From a bacterium (GTDB lineage Bacteria > Bacillota > Clostridia > Lachnospirales > Lachnospiraceae): 64,000 bases of DNA. A program made the translations under genes and the position numbers. The notes beneath the pieces were generated by a model that did no database searches, was not told the DNA's origin, and saw only the letters and a program-made list of their open reading frames with translations. Positions 45,897-54,542 of this stretch are shown here, piece after piece. The DNA lies in the NCBI GenBank assembly GCA_028724545.1, contig JAQYCU010000039.1, positions 62,001 to 126,000 of the forward strand. The letters are read 5' to 3'. Position 1 is the stretch's first letter; each line of letters starts with the position of its first letter.

Positions 45897-45917
45897 GAAG
45901 GAATAGGAGAAAAACAG

Positions 45918-47021
45918 ATGGCAGGATCCATTTTTGGAAAGAATTTTCAGGTTACCACATGGGGAGAATCCCACGGAAAAGGAATTGGCGTTGTAGTAGA
46001 CGGATGCCCTGCCGGGCTTCCTCTGGATGAAGGAAAGATTCAGAAGTATTTAAACAGAAGAAAACCGGGACAGACCAGATATTCGACACCACGCAAGGAA
46101 AATGATGAGGTGGAGATTCTTTCGGGAGTATTTGAAGGCAGAACGACAGGAACGCCAATATCGATGATTGTTTATAATACATCACAGCGTTCCAGGGATT
46201 ATTCGGAAATTGCCCAATATTTTCGCCCGGGACACGCAGATTATACATTTGACCAGAAATACGGTTTTCGCGATTATCGTGGTGGAGGACGTTCTTCGGG
46301 ACGTGAAACGATTGGCCGCGTGGCTGCAGGAGCGATTGCCTGTGCTATTCTGGAGGAACTGGGCATTAGCGTGCTGGCATATACTCAGGCAATTGGTGGT
46401 ATTGCCATTGACAGGAGCAAAGCAAAAGAAGAAAATATTATGAAAAGTCCACTTTATATGCCGGATTTGGAGGCGTCAGGACAGGCAGAAATCCTGTTGG
46501 AGTCGAAGATGAAAGAACAGGATTCGGCAGGTGGTATTATCGAGTGCATTATCCGGGGAGTGCCTGCCGGAGTAGGCGAGCCGGTGTTTGAAAAACTGGA
46601 CGCAAATTTAAGCAAAGCAATTATGTCGATTGGTGCAATCAAAGGCGTTGAAATCGGGGACGGTTTTGCTGTTGCAGATACATTTGGCTCACAGAATAAT
46701 GACGCTTTTGCCATTGCAGAAGATGGCAGCGTATGCAAGAAAACGAACCATGCCGGTGGCATTCTGGGTGGTATCAGTGACGGAAGTGATATTGTGCTTC
46801 GCGCTGCTGTCAAACCGACACCGTCTATTGCAAGAAGTCAGAAGACGGTCAATAAAGATGGACAGGAAATTGATGTTGAAATCAAAGGAAGGCACGACCC
46901 GGTTATTGTGCCAAGAGCTGTTGTGGTTGTGGAATCTATGGCTGCCATAACCGTACTGGATATGCTTCTTTCGTCTATGACATCCAATATGGAAGCAATC
47001 AAACGCTTTTTCCAGTCGTAA
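45918..47021 (+). CDS. aroC: Chorismate synthase
   Basis: 367 residues. Converts 5-enolpyruvylshikimate-3-phosphate to chorismate using reduced FMN; last step of the common aromatic pathway. Family signatures are clear: TTWGESHGKGIGVVVDGCPAG, GGGRSSGRETIGRVAAGAIA and GGILGGISDGSDIVLRAA with FGSQNNDAF. AGGAG precedes the ATG. Second gene after trpS, closed by a terminator. Confidence 0.97.
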   Translation: MAGSIFGKNFQVTTWGESHGKGIGVVVDGCPAGLPLDEGKIQKYLNRRKPGQTRYSTPRKENDEVEILSGVFEGRTTGTPISMIVYNTSQRSRDYSEIAQYFRPGHADYTFDQKYGFRDYRGGGRSSGRETIGRVAAGAIACAILEELGISVLAYTQAIGGIAIDRSKAKEENIMKSPLYMPDLEASGQAEILLESKMKEQDSAGGIIECIIRGVPAGVGEPVFEKLDANLSKAIMSIGAIKGVEIGDGFAVADTFGSQNNDAFAIAEDGSVCKKTNHAGGILGGISDGSDIVLRAAVKPTPSIARSQKTVNKDGQEIDVEIKGRHDPVIVPRAVVVVESMAAITVLDMLLSSMTSNMEAIKRFFQS

Positions 47022-47115
47022 AAGTGGCTGTGTTCGGGAATGCTAAAATACAGGCAGCAGGACAGATACAGAGATACTAGAAGTATTTTCTGACATGACA
47101 AAACTTTCTTTTAGA

Positions 47116-47146
47116 AACTGCATATATTACTATATGCAGTTTTTTA
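47116..47146 (+). terminator. Rho-independent terminator of trpS-aroC
   Basis: Perfect 11-base stem AACTGCATATA (47116-47126) with TATATGCAGTT (47131-47141), loop TTAC, then TTTTT. Confidence 0.93.
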
Positions 47147-47179
47147 TTACAACTTTTTACTATCAATAGGAGAGTGAAT

Positions 47180-47383
47180 ATGAGATATTACCGGTATGGA
47201 AGTGACCAGCAAAAAGCAGAATTAGAAACAAAAGAGAGTGGAAAAAAAGAACGGCAGGATGCGTGGATTGGACGTTTTGGCGAACTTGTGATAGAAGAAG
47301 ATACTGTTTATGAAATTGATGAAGAGTGTCTGAAGTGTCGCGAAAAAAAGGACAGTGCCACGTCGGGAAAAAAGCAGTCATAG
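47180..47383 (+). CDS. Small charged hypothetical protein
   Basis: 67 residues from the ATG at 47180 (AGGAG eight bases upstream; a GTG at 47174 is too near the site). Highly charged, begins MRYYRYGSDQQKAELE and contains GRFGELVIEEDTVYEIDEEC with a CLKC-like pair (Cys-x-x-x-Cys) near the end. No membrane segment. Sits between two terminators, so it is its own unit. Function unknown. Confidence 0.6.
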   Translation: MRYYRYGSDQQKAELETKESGKKERQDAWIGRFGELVIEEDTVYEIDEECLKCREKKDSATSGKKQS

Positions 47384-47466
47384 GGAAACAAAAGGAAACA
47401 AAACTGTGGTATGCAAAGACAGTATTGCGACAGATGGCGAAGAAAAAAGGTCATAACAGAAAAAGA

Positions 47467-47490
47467 GGCTGTGCAATTGCACAGCCCCTT
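47467..47490. terminator. Bidirectional terminator
   Basis: Perfect 20-base palindrome GGCTGTGCAATTGCACAGCC (47467-47486) with CCTTTT on the right and, on the other strand, TCTTTTT. It can end transcription of both the small gene at 47180 and the reverse high-cysteine gene at 47545. Confidence 0.85.
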
Positions 47491-47544
47491 TTAGATTCCT
47501 ATACCGGACAGAAGGCGGATAGGAACGGGATAAAGAAGGCTTTT

Positions 47545-47748
47545 TTAGAAGCCACCACAGCAGCAGCACAGGATAAGTATAATCCAGATAATAGAACTGC
47601 ATCCGTTGTCATCACAAGAATGACCAGAGAAGCCAAAGCCACTGCCACCACCACAGCAAGAGCAAAGTAATAACAGAATAATAATCCAACTGCATCCGTT
47701 GTCACTGCCATTACATCCACCACAAGTAGTTGCTGCTAAATCACTCAT
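47545..47748 (-). CDS. Small high-cysteine protein, HCB13-like
   Basis: 67 residues from the ATG at 47748 with GGAGGAATTT just upstream. Two tandem units, DNGCSWIIILLLLCSCCGGG and DNGCSSIIWIILILCCCCGG, each a hydrophobic run flanked by Cys/Gly clusters (14 Cys in all). This matches the small Clostridial proteins databases call chorion class high-cysteine HCB protein 13 (from memory); the repeat also recalls the YjcZ-type sporulation peptides. The reading frame is open far upstream over the next gene but the site at 47748 decides the start. Probably membrane-inserted or spore-surface; function unproven. Confidence 0.78.
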   Translation of the reverse strand: MSDLAATTCGGCNGSDNGCSWIIILLLLCSCCGGGSGFGFSGHSCDDNGCSSIIWIILILCCCCGGF

Positions 47749-47991
47749 AAATTCCTCCGTTCCGTCGATTGTTTCTTCGACAGGTTTAAATTTATTTACA
47801 GTCCTATCATATGCAACCCTGCTTGGACAGTTTACGGATTTTTTCAAGATTTTATCAAATGTCTTTTCTATACAGTATTGAAAATAATTCCAGTACGTTT
47901 TTTCTTGACAGAATACAATTCTTTCGTCACAATATACTAGGGAAGTTTTTGAAAAAAAAGATATGAAACAAATACAATCTGGAGGAAATTT

Positions 47992-49239
47992 ATGAAAAAT
48001 CCTTTTATGAAAAAAATATGTGCAGTAGCACTTACGATAGCCGTTTCCTGCAATCTGAGTGGATGCATCACTTTCTTTGGAAGTGACGAAACGAGTATCA
48101 AGACATATGAATCTTCTTCGGAAGTGTCTTCGGAAGAAACACAGGAGGAAGAAACAACCGTTATGGAGTGGGAAGACGCTATGGAACTTGCCAGCGAGTA
48201 TATGAAAAATATGACGCTGGAAGAAAAAGTCGGACAGATTTTTGTTGTTAATCTGGAACAGTTGGATACCCGTAAAGGAAATTTTTACGAATTTCGGAAA
48301 TGTACGAAGACAATGGTAAAAAATATTCAGAAATATCACGTTGGTGGAGTTATCCTGTTTTCACGAAATATTGCAAAAAGAAACCAGACGATTAAGATGA
48401 CGGAAGGGCTGAAAAATGCCGATAAAATCCCACTTTTTATCGCTGTTGATGAGGAAGGCGGACGTGTTTCGAGAATTGCCTCCAACAAGAAGATGAAAAC
48501 AACGGTATTTCCGTCGGCTGAGGAAATCGGCAAAACAAAAGATGACCAGTATACCTATGATATGGGTAAGACGATAGGGCTGGAACTGGGCGAACTTGGA
48601 TTTAATGTAGATTTTGCACCGGTTGCTGATGTAAAAACAAGCGAACTGAACAAAGAAATCGGTGACCGTTCTTTTGGCGAAGACCCCGATAAAGTCGGTG
48701 AATATGTCAGTGCTTTTGTACAGGGACTGAACAAGGTAAACATCAGTGGAACGTTAAAGCATTTTCCGGGACAGGGTTCTTCTGAGGGTGACACGCACAA
48801 AGGCAGTGTCGACATTGACAGCAGTATTGCGCAGCTTCGCAAAACGGATTTTGTTCCATTTCAGAAAGGGATTGCTGCCGGAGCAGACTTCGTGATGGTT
48901 TCACACATTTCCGTCAGCAAAGTTACAGAAAGTTCTATTCCGGCAAGTATGTCGAATTTGATTATGCAGACAATCTTACGGGATGAACTGGGATTTGAAA
49001 AAATCATTATTACAGATGCATTCGATATGACTTCCATTATCGAAGAATATTCTGCTGCAGAGGCAGCATATAACGCTTTTCACGCCGGGGCAGACATTAT
49101 TCTGATGCCGGAAAATCTGGAAGAAGCCTATGATGAAATCCTGTATAAGGTGCAGTCTGATGAAAATGAACAGAAACGGCTGAATGATTCGGTACTCCGC
49201 ATTCTTGCTGTCAAAATCCAGAGAGGCATTTTGTCATAA
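47992..49239 (+). CDS. GH3 beta-N-acetylhexosaminidase lipoprotein
   Basis: 415 residues. Signal peptide with lipobox LSGC (C25) makes it an outside-facing lipoprotein; an acidic Ser/Glu linker follows (about 35-60). GH3 barrel of the NagZ type: LFIAVDEEGGRVSRI, KHFPGQGSSEGDTHKG with the Asp-His acid/base pair D267/H269, and nucleophile D342 in IITDAFDM. Relatives remove N-acetylglucosamine from cell-wall muropeptides. Compared with the usual KHFPGHGDT, the loop is KHFPGQGSS. TGGAGG precedes the ATG. Divergent from the high-cysteine gene. Confidence 0.92.
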   Translation: MKNPFMKKICAVALTIAVSCNLSGCITFFGSDETSIKTYESSSEVSSEETQEEETTVMEWEDAMELASEYMKNMTLEEKVGQIFVVNLEQLDTRKGNFYEFRKCTKTMVKNIQKYHVGGVILFSRNIAKRNQTIKMTEGLKNADKIPLFIAVDEEGGRVSRIASNKKMKTTVFPSAEEIGKTKDDQYTYDMGKTIGLELGELGFNVDFAPVADVKTSELNKEIGDRSFGEDPDKVGEYVSAFVQGLNKVNISGTLKHFPGQGSSEGDTHKGSVDIDSSIAQLRKTDFVPFQKGIAAGADFVMVSHISVSKVTESSIPASMSNLIMQTILRDELGFEKIIITDAFDMTSIIEEYSAAEAAYNAFHAGADIILMPENLEEAYDEILYKVQSDENEQKRLNDSVLRILAVKIQRGILS

Positions 49240-49247
49240 AAGACTAC

Positions 49248-49275
49248 TTGCGATTTTCGCTGAAATTGGTATAAT
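49248..49275 (+). promoter_or_regulatory. SigmaA promoter of purC
   Basis: TTGCGA (49248-49253), 16-base spacer, TATAAT (49270-49275). No purine riboswitch or PurR box is obvious in the 86-base gap. Confidence 0.7.
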
Positions 49276-49325
49276 GTAAGGTGTTGGAATGACAGAACTA
49301 TTATCAATATTAGGAGGACACGACA

Positions 49326-50036
49326 GTGAACAAGTTAGACATGTTATACGAAGGCAAGGCAAAAAAAGTATTTAAGACAGAGGACGAAAATGTTTTAATC
49401 GTTGATTACAAAGACGATGCCACAGCATTTAACGGTGTCAAGAAGGGAACGATTGTTGGTAAGGGTGTTATTAACAACCGTATGACTAATTTTCTGTTTC
49501 AGAAGTTAGAGGACGCTGGAGTGCCGACTCATTATATTGAAGAGTTAAGTGATAGAGAAACAGCTGTAAAGAAGGTAGATATTGTACCTTTGGAAGTTAT
49601 TGTCCGTAATGTGGCAGCAGGAAGCTTTTCAAAAAGACTGGGAATCGAAGAAGGATTCAAACTTCTCTGCCCAACATTAGAGTTCAGCTACAAAGATGAT
49701 GATTTGGGTGACCCATTAATCAATGACTATTTTGCAATTGCAATTGGTGCTGCTACAAGAGAAGATATTGATACCATTACAAAATATGCATTTATGGTAA
49801 ATGACTTCTTAAAAGACTTTTTCGATGAATGTGGCATTGATTTGATTGACTTTAAGATTGAGTTTGGTAAGACAAGTGATGGCACGATTGTTCTTGCTGA
49901 TGAAATTTCACCGGATACATGCCGTTTCTGGGATAAGAAAACACATGAAAAACTGGACAAAGACCGTTTCAGAAGAGACCTTGGTGGCGTAGAAGATGCT
50001 TATCAGGAAGTTGCAAAGAGAATAGGTCTTATTTAA
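49326..50036 (+). CDS. purC: SAICAR synthetase
   Basis: 236 residues from GTG at 49326 (TTAGGAGG eight bases upstream); ATG at 49341 is a weaker alternative. Joins aspartate to CAIR in step 8 of IMP synthesis. Starts [10 protein letters not shown], has [19 protein letters not shown] site as [17 protein letters not shown] and the signature [12 protein letters not shown]. First of the purine genes purC, purF, purB, purA here. Ends in a terminator before purF. Confidence 0.97.
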   Translation: MNKLDMLYEGKAKKVFKTEDENVLIVDYKDDATAFNGVKKGTIVGKGVINNRMTNFLFQKLEDAGVPTHYIEELSDRETAVKKVDIVPLEVIVRNVAAGSFSKRLGIEEGFKLLCPTLEFSYKDDDLGDPLINDYFAIAIGAATREDIDTITKYAFMVNDFLKDFFDECGIDLIDFKIEFGKTSDGTIVLADEISPDTCRFWDKKTHEKLDKDRFRRDLGGVEDAYQEVAKRIGLI

Positions 50037-50047
50037 GAATGCTTTTC

Positions 50048-50078
50048 CCCGAAATTACATGGGTGATTTCGGGTTTTT
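50048..50078 (+). terminator. Terminator between purC and purF
   Basis: CCCGAAAT (50048-50055) pairs perfectly with ATTTCGGG (50066-50073), followed by TTTTT. It lies only 12 bases after purC and 38 before purF, so it may lower purF expression relative to purC. Confidence 0.8.
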
Positions 50079-50110
50079 CTATGAACCAGAATATTCATAC
50101 GGAGGACAGA

Positions 50111-51604
50111 ATGAATAATTTAACCAAACATTGTGAGAATGGCAGAAATTGTCAGTCGTGCCAGAATCATAGCTGTATACTGGCAGATGTGGAAGAACCA
50201 AAGTTAGGAGAAGAATGTGGCGTTTTCGGTATGTATGATTTAGACGGAAATGATGTAGCATCTTCTATCTATTATGGACTTTTTTCCCTGCAGCACCGTG
50301 GACAGGAAAGTTGTGGTATTGCCGTCAGCAGAACAGACGGACCACAGCGTAATGCAAACACATGCAAGGGAATGGGACTGGTAAATGAGGTTTTCAATGC
50401 TGAGAATCTTGAAAAAATGCAGGGTGATATCGGAGTCGGACACGTCCGTTATTCAACAGCAGGAGCAAGTACTGCTGAAAATACACAGCCATTGGTGCTG
50501 AATTATATTAAAGGTACTTTGATACTGGCACATAACGGAAATCTCGTTAATGCAGTAGATTTACGAAATGAACTGGAGATGAATGGAGCAATTTTCCAGA
50601 CGACGATTGACTCAGAAGTAATCGCATATCTTATTGCAAGAGAGCGTCTGAAAGTTGGCAAAGTAGAGGATGCCGTGAAAAATGCGATGATGCGTATTAA
50701 AGGTGCTTATTCGCTGGTAGTTGCCAGCCCACGCAAACTGATTGGCGCACGCGACCCGTTTGGATTCCGTCCATTGTGTATCGGCAAGCGTGATAATGCT
50801 TATGTTCTGGCATCAGAAACCTGTGCATTAGACACGGTTGGAGCAGAGTTTATCAGGGACGTAGAGCCGGGCGAAATTGTTACAATTACGGCGGATGGCA
50901 TCCAGTCAGACAAAAGTATGGTTGGAGGAACAAAAGCACGCTGTATTTTTGAATATATTTATTTTGCAAGACCGGACAGTTATATTGATGGAATCTGTGT
51001 ACATAGTTCGCGTCTGATTGCCGGCAAGATACTGGCACAGACACATCCGGTTGAGGCTGATATTGTAGTTGGTGTTCCGGAATCCGGTAACGCAGCAGCA
51101 ATGGGATATTCGCAGGAGTCCGGTATCCCGTATGGAACAGCGTTCGTAAAGAACAGTTATGTCGGCAGAACCTTCATTAAACCGAAGCAGTCTGCCCGTG
51201 AATCGAGCGTTATGGTAAAATTAAATGCCTTAAAAGAAGTTGTTAAGGGAAAACGCGTGGTTATGGTAGATGACTCCATTGTACGTGGTACAACAAGTGA
51301 CCGTATCGTTAAAATGTTAAAAGATGCAGGAGCGACAGAGGTGCATGTACGCATCAGTTCGCCACCGTTTTTATATCCATGCTATTTTGGTACAGACGTA
51401 CCTTCCAGCGACCAGTTGATTGCATATAACCATTCTGTGGAAGAAATCTGCAGGATGATTGGAGCAGATTCACTGGGATATTTGGATTTGAACCGTCTGA
51501 GCGAATTGATTGATGGAGATACGGGATATTGCAATGCCTGCTTCTCAGGAAATTATCCGATAGAACCACCGACAGAAGATATCCGTGGTGAATATGACCA
51601 TTAG
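50111..51604 (+). CDS. purF: Amidophosphoribosyltransferase with Cys-rich N-extension
   Basis: 497 residues from ATG at 50111 with GGAGG just upstream. Makes phosphoribosylamine from PRPP and glutamine, first step of purine synthesis. The catalytic Cys is C36 in LGEECGVFG, so a 35-residue leader must be cleaved, longer than the usual 11 or so; the leader holds four more Cys (C8, C14, C17, C22; ENGRNCQSCQNHSC). PRPP site MVDDSIVRGTT is present, and the four Cys that hold the 4Fe-4S cluster in the Bacillus enzyme appear (RCIFEYIYFARPDS, YPCYFG, CNACFSG). Follows purC after a terminator. Confidence 0.95.
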   Translation: MNNLTKHCENGRNCQSCQNHSCILADVEEPKLGEECGVFGMYDLDGNDVASSIYYGLFSLQHRGQESCGIAVSRTDGPQRNANTCKGMGLVNEVFNAENLEKMQGDIGVGHVRYSTAGASTAENTQPLVLNYIKGTLILAHNGNLVNAVDLRNELEMNGAIFQTTIDSEVIAYLIARERLKVGKVEDAVKNAMMRIKGAYSLVVASPRKLIGARDPFGFRPLCIGKRDNAYVLASETCALDTVGAEFIRDVEPGEIVTITADGIQSDKSMVGGTKARCIFEYIYFARPDSYIDGICVHSSRLIAGKILAQTHPVEADIVVGVPESGNAAAMGYSQESGIPYGTAFVKNSYVGRTFIKPKQSARESSVMVKLNALKEVVKGKRVVMVDDSIVRGTTSDRIVKMLKDAGATEVHVRISSPPFLYPCYFGTDVPSSDQLIAYNHSVEEICRMIGADSLGYLDLNRLSELIDGDTGYCNACFSGNYPIEPPTEDIRGEYDH

Positions 51605-51618
51605 AAGACAGACAGTAA

Positions 51619-51686
51619 AAAGACAATTAGAAAGACAATTAGAAAGAAAATAAAAAGAAAACAAACAGCAAACAAAACAGCAAACA
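51619..51686. repeat. Two 12-base tandem duplications before purB
   Basis: AAAGACAATTAG is exactly duplicated at 51619-51630 and 51631-51642, and a different unit, AAACAGCAAACA, exactly duplicated at 51663-51674 and 51675-51686. The strand is almost free of T. Both lie in the purF-purB gap. Confidence 0.75.
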
Positions 51687-51741
51687 AACATCCGAAGGGG
51701 ATGAACGTAAAGAGCAGTGAGTGTGAGATTGGAGGAAAGAT

Positions 51742-53196
51742 ATGAGCAACGATAAGTATACCAGCCCTCTTTCTGAGCGTTATGCCAGCAAAGAGATGCA
51801 GTACATTTTTTCACCGGATAAAAAGTTTAAGACATGGCGTCGTTTGTGGATTGCACTGGCAGAGGCAGAAAATGAACTTGGTCTGAAAAATGAGCAGGGG
51901 GAACCTGCCGTAACCAAGGAGCAGATTGATGAATTAAAGGCACATGCCGATGATATTAATTATGATGTGGCAAAAGAAAGAGAAAAATTAGTCCGTCATG
52001 ATGTTATGTCACATGTCTATGCATACGGACAGCAGTGTCCGAAAGCAGCAGGTATTATTCATCTTGGTGCAACATCCTGCTATGTTGGTGACAATACAGA
52101 TGTTATTATTATGACAGAAGCACTGCAGCTGGTACGCAAAAAGTTAATTAATGTAATTGATGAATTATCAAAATTTGCGATGAAGTACAAAGACCTTCCA
52201 ACACTTGCTTTTACGCATTTCCAGCCTGCACAGCCTACCACTGTCGGCAAGCGTGCAACATTATGGCTGCAGGAATTTGTAATGGATTTGGAAGATGTTG
52301 AATATGTATTATCTACAATGAAACTGCTTGGCTCCAAAGGAACGACAGGAACACAGGCAAGTTTTATGGAACTGTTTGACGGCGACGAAGAAAAAGTGAA
52401 AAAACTGGACCAGATTATCGCTGAAAAGATGGGATTTGAGTCTTGTTTCCCAGTATCAGGACAGACCTATTCTCGTAAGTTAGATACCCGTGTGGCAAAT
52501 GTTCTGGCAGGAATTGCAGCAAGTGCCCACAAGTTTTCAAATGATATCCGTCTGCTTCAGCATCTGAAGGAGATTGAGGAACCATTCGAGAAGAACCAGA
52601 TTGGCTCTTCCGCAATGGCATATAAGAGAAATCCTATGCGTAGTGAAAGAATCGCTTCGTTATCACGTTATGTTATGTCAGATGTGACAAATACGATGTT
52701 TACTTCTGCATGCCAGTGGTTTGAGCGTACGCTGGATGATTCTGCAAATAAGAGAATCAGTATTCCGGAAGGATTTTTGGCAACAGACGGTATTCTGGAT
52801 TTACTGTTAAATGTAGTAGACGGTCTGGTTGTGTATGACAAAGTAATCGAAAAAAGACTGATGTCAGAATTACCATTTATGGCAACGGAAAATATTATGA
52901 TGGATGCCGTAAAAGCAGGTGGCAACAGACAGGAATTACACGAAAAAATCCGTACCCTGTCAATGGAAGCAGGCAAGAATGTAAAAGAGTACGGAAAAGA
53001 GAATAATCTCTTAGAACTGATTGCACAGGATGAGGAATTTCCAATGGGCATAGAGGAATTACAGGAATCTATGAAACCTGAGAAATATGTCGGACGTGCA
53101 CCTTCGCAGGTAGAAGAGTTTGTCAACGAAGTAGTACAGCCTATTTTGGACGCAAACAAAGATATTCTCGGAGTAAAAGCTGAAATTAATGTATAA
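51742..53196 (+). CDS. purB: Adenylosuccinate lyase (human ADSL-like type)
   Basis: 484 residues. Cleaves SAICAR to AICAR and adenylosuccinate to AMP. Catalytic region [17 protein letters not shown] is nearer the eukaryotic ADSL form ([16 protein letters not shown]) than the Bacillus form (GSSAMPHKRNP), and the length, 484, is that of the human enzyme rather than about 430. Other sites: [13 protein letters not shown] with the substrate histidine region [21 protein letters not shown] precedes the ATG. Placed between purF and an HD-GYP gene. Confidence 0.95.
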   Translation: MSNDKYTSPLSERYASKEMQYIFSPDKKFKTWRRLWIALAEAENELGLKNEQGEPAVTKEQIDELKAHADDINYDVAKEREKLVRHDVMSHVYAYGQQCPKAAGIIHLGATSCYVGDNTDVIIMTEALQLVRKKLINVIDELSKFAMKYKDLPTLAFTHFQPAQPTTVGKRATLWLQEFVMDLEDVEYVLSTMKLLGSKGTTGTQASFMELFDGDEEKVKKLDQIIAEKMGFESCFPVSGQTYSRKLDTRVANVLAGIAASAHKFSNDIRLLQHLKEIEEPFEKNQIGSSAMAYKRNPMRSERIASLSRYVMSDVTNTMFTSACQWFERTLDDSANKRISIPEGFLATDGILDLLLNVVDGLVVYDKVIEKRLMSELPFMATENIMMDAVKAGGNRQELHEKIRTLSMEAGKNVKEYGKENNLLELIAQDEEFPMGIEELQESMKPEKYVGRAPSQVEEFVNEVVQPILDANKDILGVKAEINV

Positions 53197-53268
53197 ATCT
53201 AGTTATGGGCAAAGCAAATAGCTTGATGCAGGGCAGGGAGTGCTCCTGATTAGTAGGATGGAGGTTGT

Positions 53269-54441
53269 ATGGCTGGAAAAAGAATTTTAACATCACGGTT
53301 ACAGGAAAATATGGTAACAGCAGATGATGTGTATACAGCAGAAGAACAGCTGCTGATTCCAAGTGGAACGGTATTGACGGCAGAAATTATCGAAGCATTA
53401 AGAGAACATGCTATTTTTGCCATTCGTATCGAAGTGGATAAGGATGGCAAAACACCGGTTCTTGGGGAACCAACGCGGGAACAGCAGGAAGAACTCCCGG
53501 AAGTAAAATTTGTTTCTTCGGAGCCGAGTTATCAGGCAGAAAAAGACTCCGATGAAGACAATTACTTTGAAACACTGAAAAATTCTAAGGAATACCAGGA
53601 GTTTCACGCTGTTTTTCTGGACACGGTAGACCATCTGAAAGATACTTTTAACCGTGTCGTGATGCAAAATGAGGAAATTGACAGCAGTACGATTTTGTCA
53701 GAAGTAGAATCTGTTGTAAGTGAAAGCAGAAACAGTCTTCATATTCTGGATATGCTGCAGTGTATGAAAGGCTATGATGATGTTACCTATGTACATAGTC
53801 TGAATGTTGCATTGTTAAGCAATGTAATTGGAAAAATTGCAATGCCAAAGATTTCAAAAGAAGATTTGGATGTTCTGACACTGGCAGGCTTACTGCACGA
53901 TATAGGAAAAATGATGATTCCGGATGACGTGCTGTTAAAGAAAGACCGTCTGACGATTTCAGAGTTTAACATTATCAAGACACACGTGCTTCACGGAAAT
54001 AACATTTTGAAAAATATGGATTTGGACCCGAGAATTGCTGAGGTTGCGATGCGCCATCATGAGAGATGTGACGGCAGTGGCTATCCGGGAGGCTATCACG
54101 GTGACCAGATTAGTCCGTTTGCAAAAATTGTTGCAATTGCCGATACCTATGATGCCATGACTTCAGACAGAATTTATCGCAAGGCAATCTGCCCGTTTGA
54201 TGTAATTCATATGTTTGAAAGAGAAGGACTGGTAAAATACGAAGTGGAATATCTTCTTCCGTTTTTATCGACAGCCGTGCAGGCATATATGAATACAGAG
54301 GTTCGCCTTACAACGGACGAGATTGGCAAAGTAGTTATGGTTAATATGGAAGAACTTTCCAAACCAATCGTAAAAGTGGGAAATATTTACTACGATTTGA
54401 AAAAAGAACGTTCAATATCCATTGACAGAATAATAGATTAG
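53269..54441 (+). CDS. HD-GYP phosphodiesterase
   Basis: 390 residues. A 150-residue N-terminal part (DUF-like, includes an acidic stretch) and a C-terminal HD-GYP domain (about 165-320): HSLNVALLS, LLHDIGKMMIPDD, HVLHGNNIL, RHHERCDGSGYPGG and ADTYDAMTSDR. HD-GYP proteins break down cyclic di-GMP and so favour motility over biofilm, fitting a flagellated cell. No membrane segment. GGAGG precedes the ATG. Inserted among the purine genes, between purB and purA. Confidence 0.93.
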   Translation: MAGKRILTSRLQENMVTADDVYTAEEQLLIPSGTVLTAEIIEALREHAIFAIRIEVDKDGKTPVLGEPTREQQEELPEVKFVSSEPSYQAEKDSDEDNYFETLKNSKEYQEFHAVFLDTVDHLKDTFNRVVMQNEEIDSSTILSEVESVVSESRNSLHILDMLQCMKGYDDVTYVHSLNVALLSNVIGKIAMPKISKEDLDVLTLAGLLHDIGKMMIPDDVLLKKDRLTISEFNIIKTHVLHGNNILKNMDLDPRIAEVAMRHHERCDGSGYPGGYHGDQISPFAKIVAIADTYDAMTSDRIYRKAICPFDVIHMFEREGLVKYEVEYLLPFLSTAVQAYMNTEVRLTTDEIGKVVMVNMEELSKPIVKVGNIYYDLKKERSISIDRIID

Positions 54442-54542
54442 GTTATACTTTATTATGGAAGAGGAAGTCTGCCATCCCATAAAAAAGAGACACCACATTA
54501 TGAGATTTTGATGTCGTAGCTAACGACGGAATGGAGGAAATT

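Noticed and set aside
47326..47670. 114-residue + strand frame over the high-cysteine gene
   Set aside because: Frame runs through a bidirectional terminator and lies antisense to a better-supported gene.
47545..48339. 264-residue reverse frame spanning the high-cysteine gene and the start of the GH3 gene
   Set aside because: Only the last 67 codons have a ribosome site and real-looking composition; the rest is a shadow of the GH3 coding region.
49240..49325. Purine riboswitch upstream of purC
   Set aside because: The 86-base gap is too short after the promoter and lacks the conserved junction sequences.
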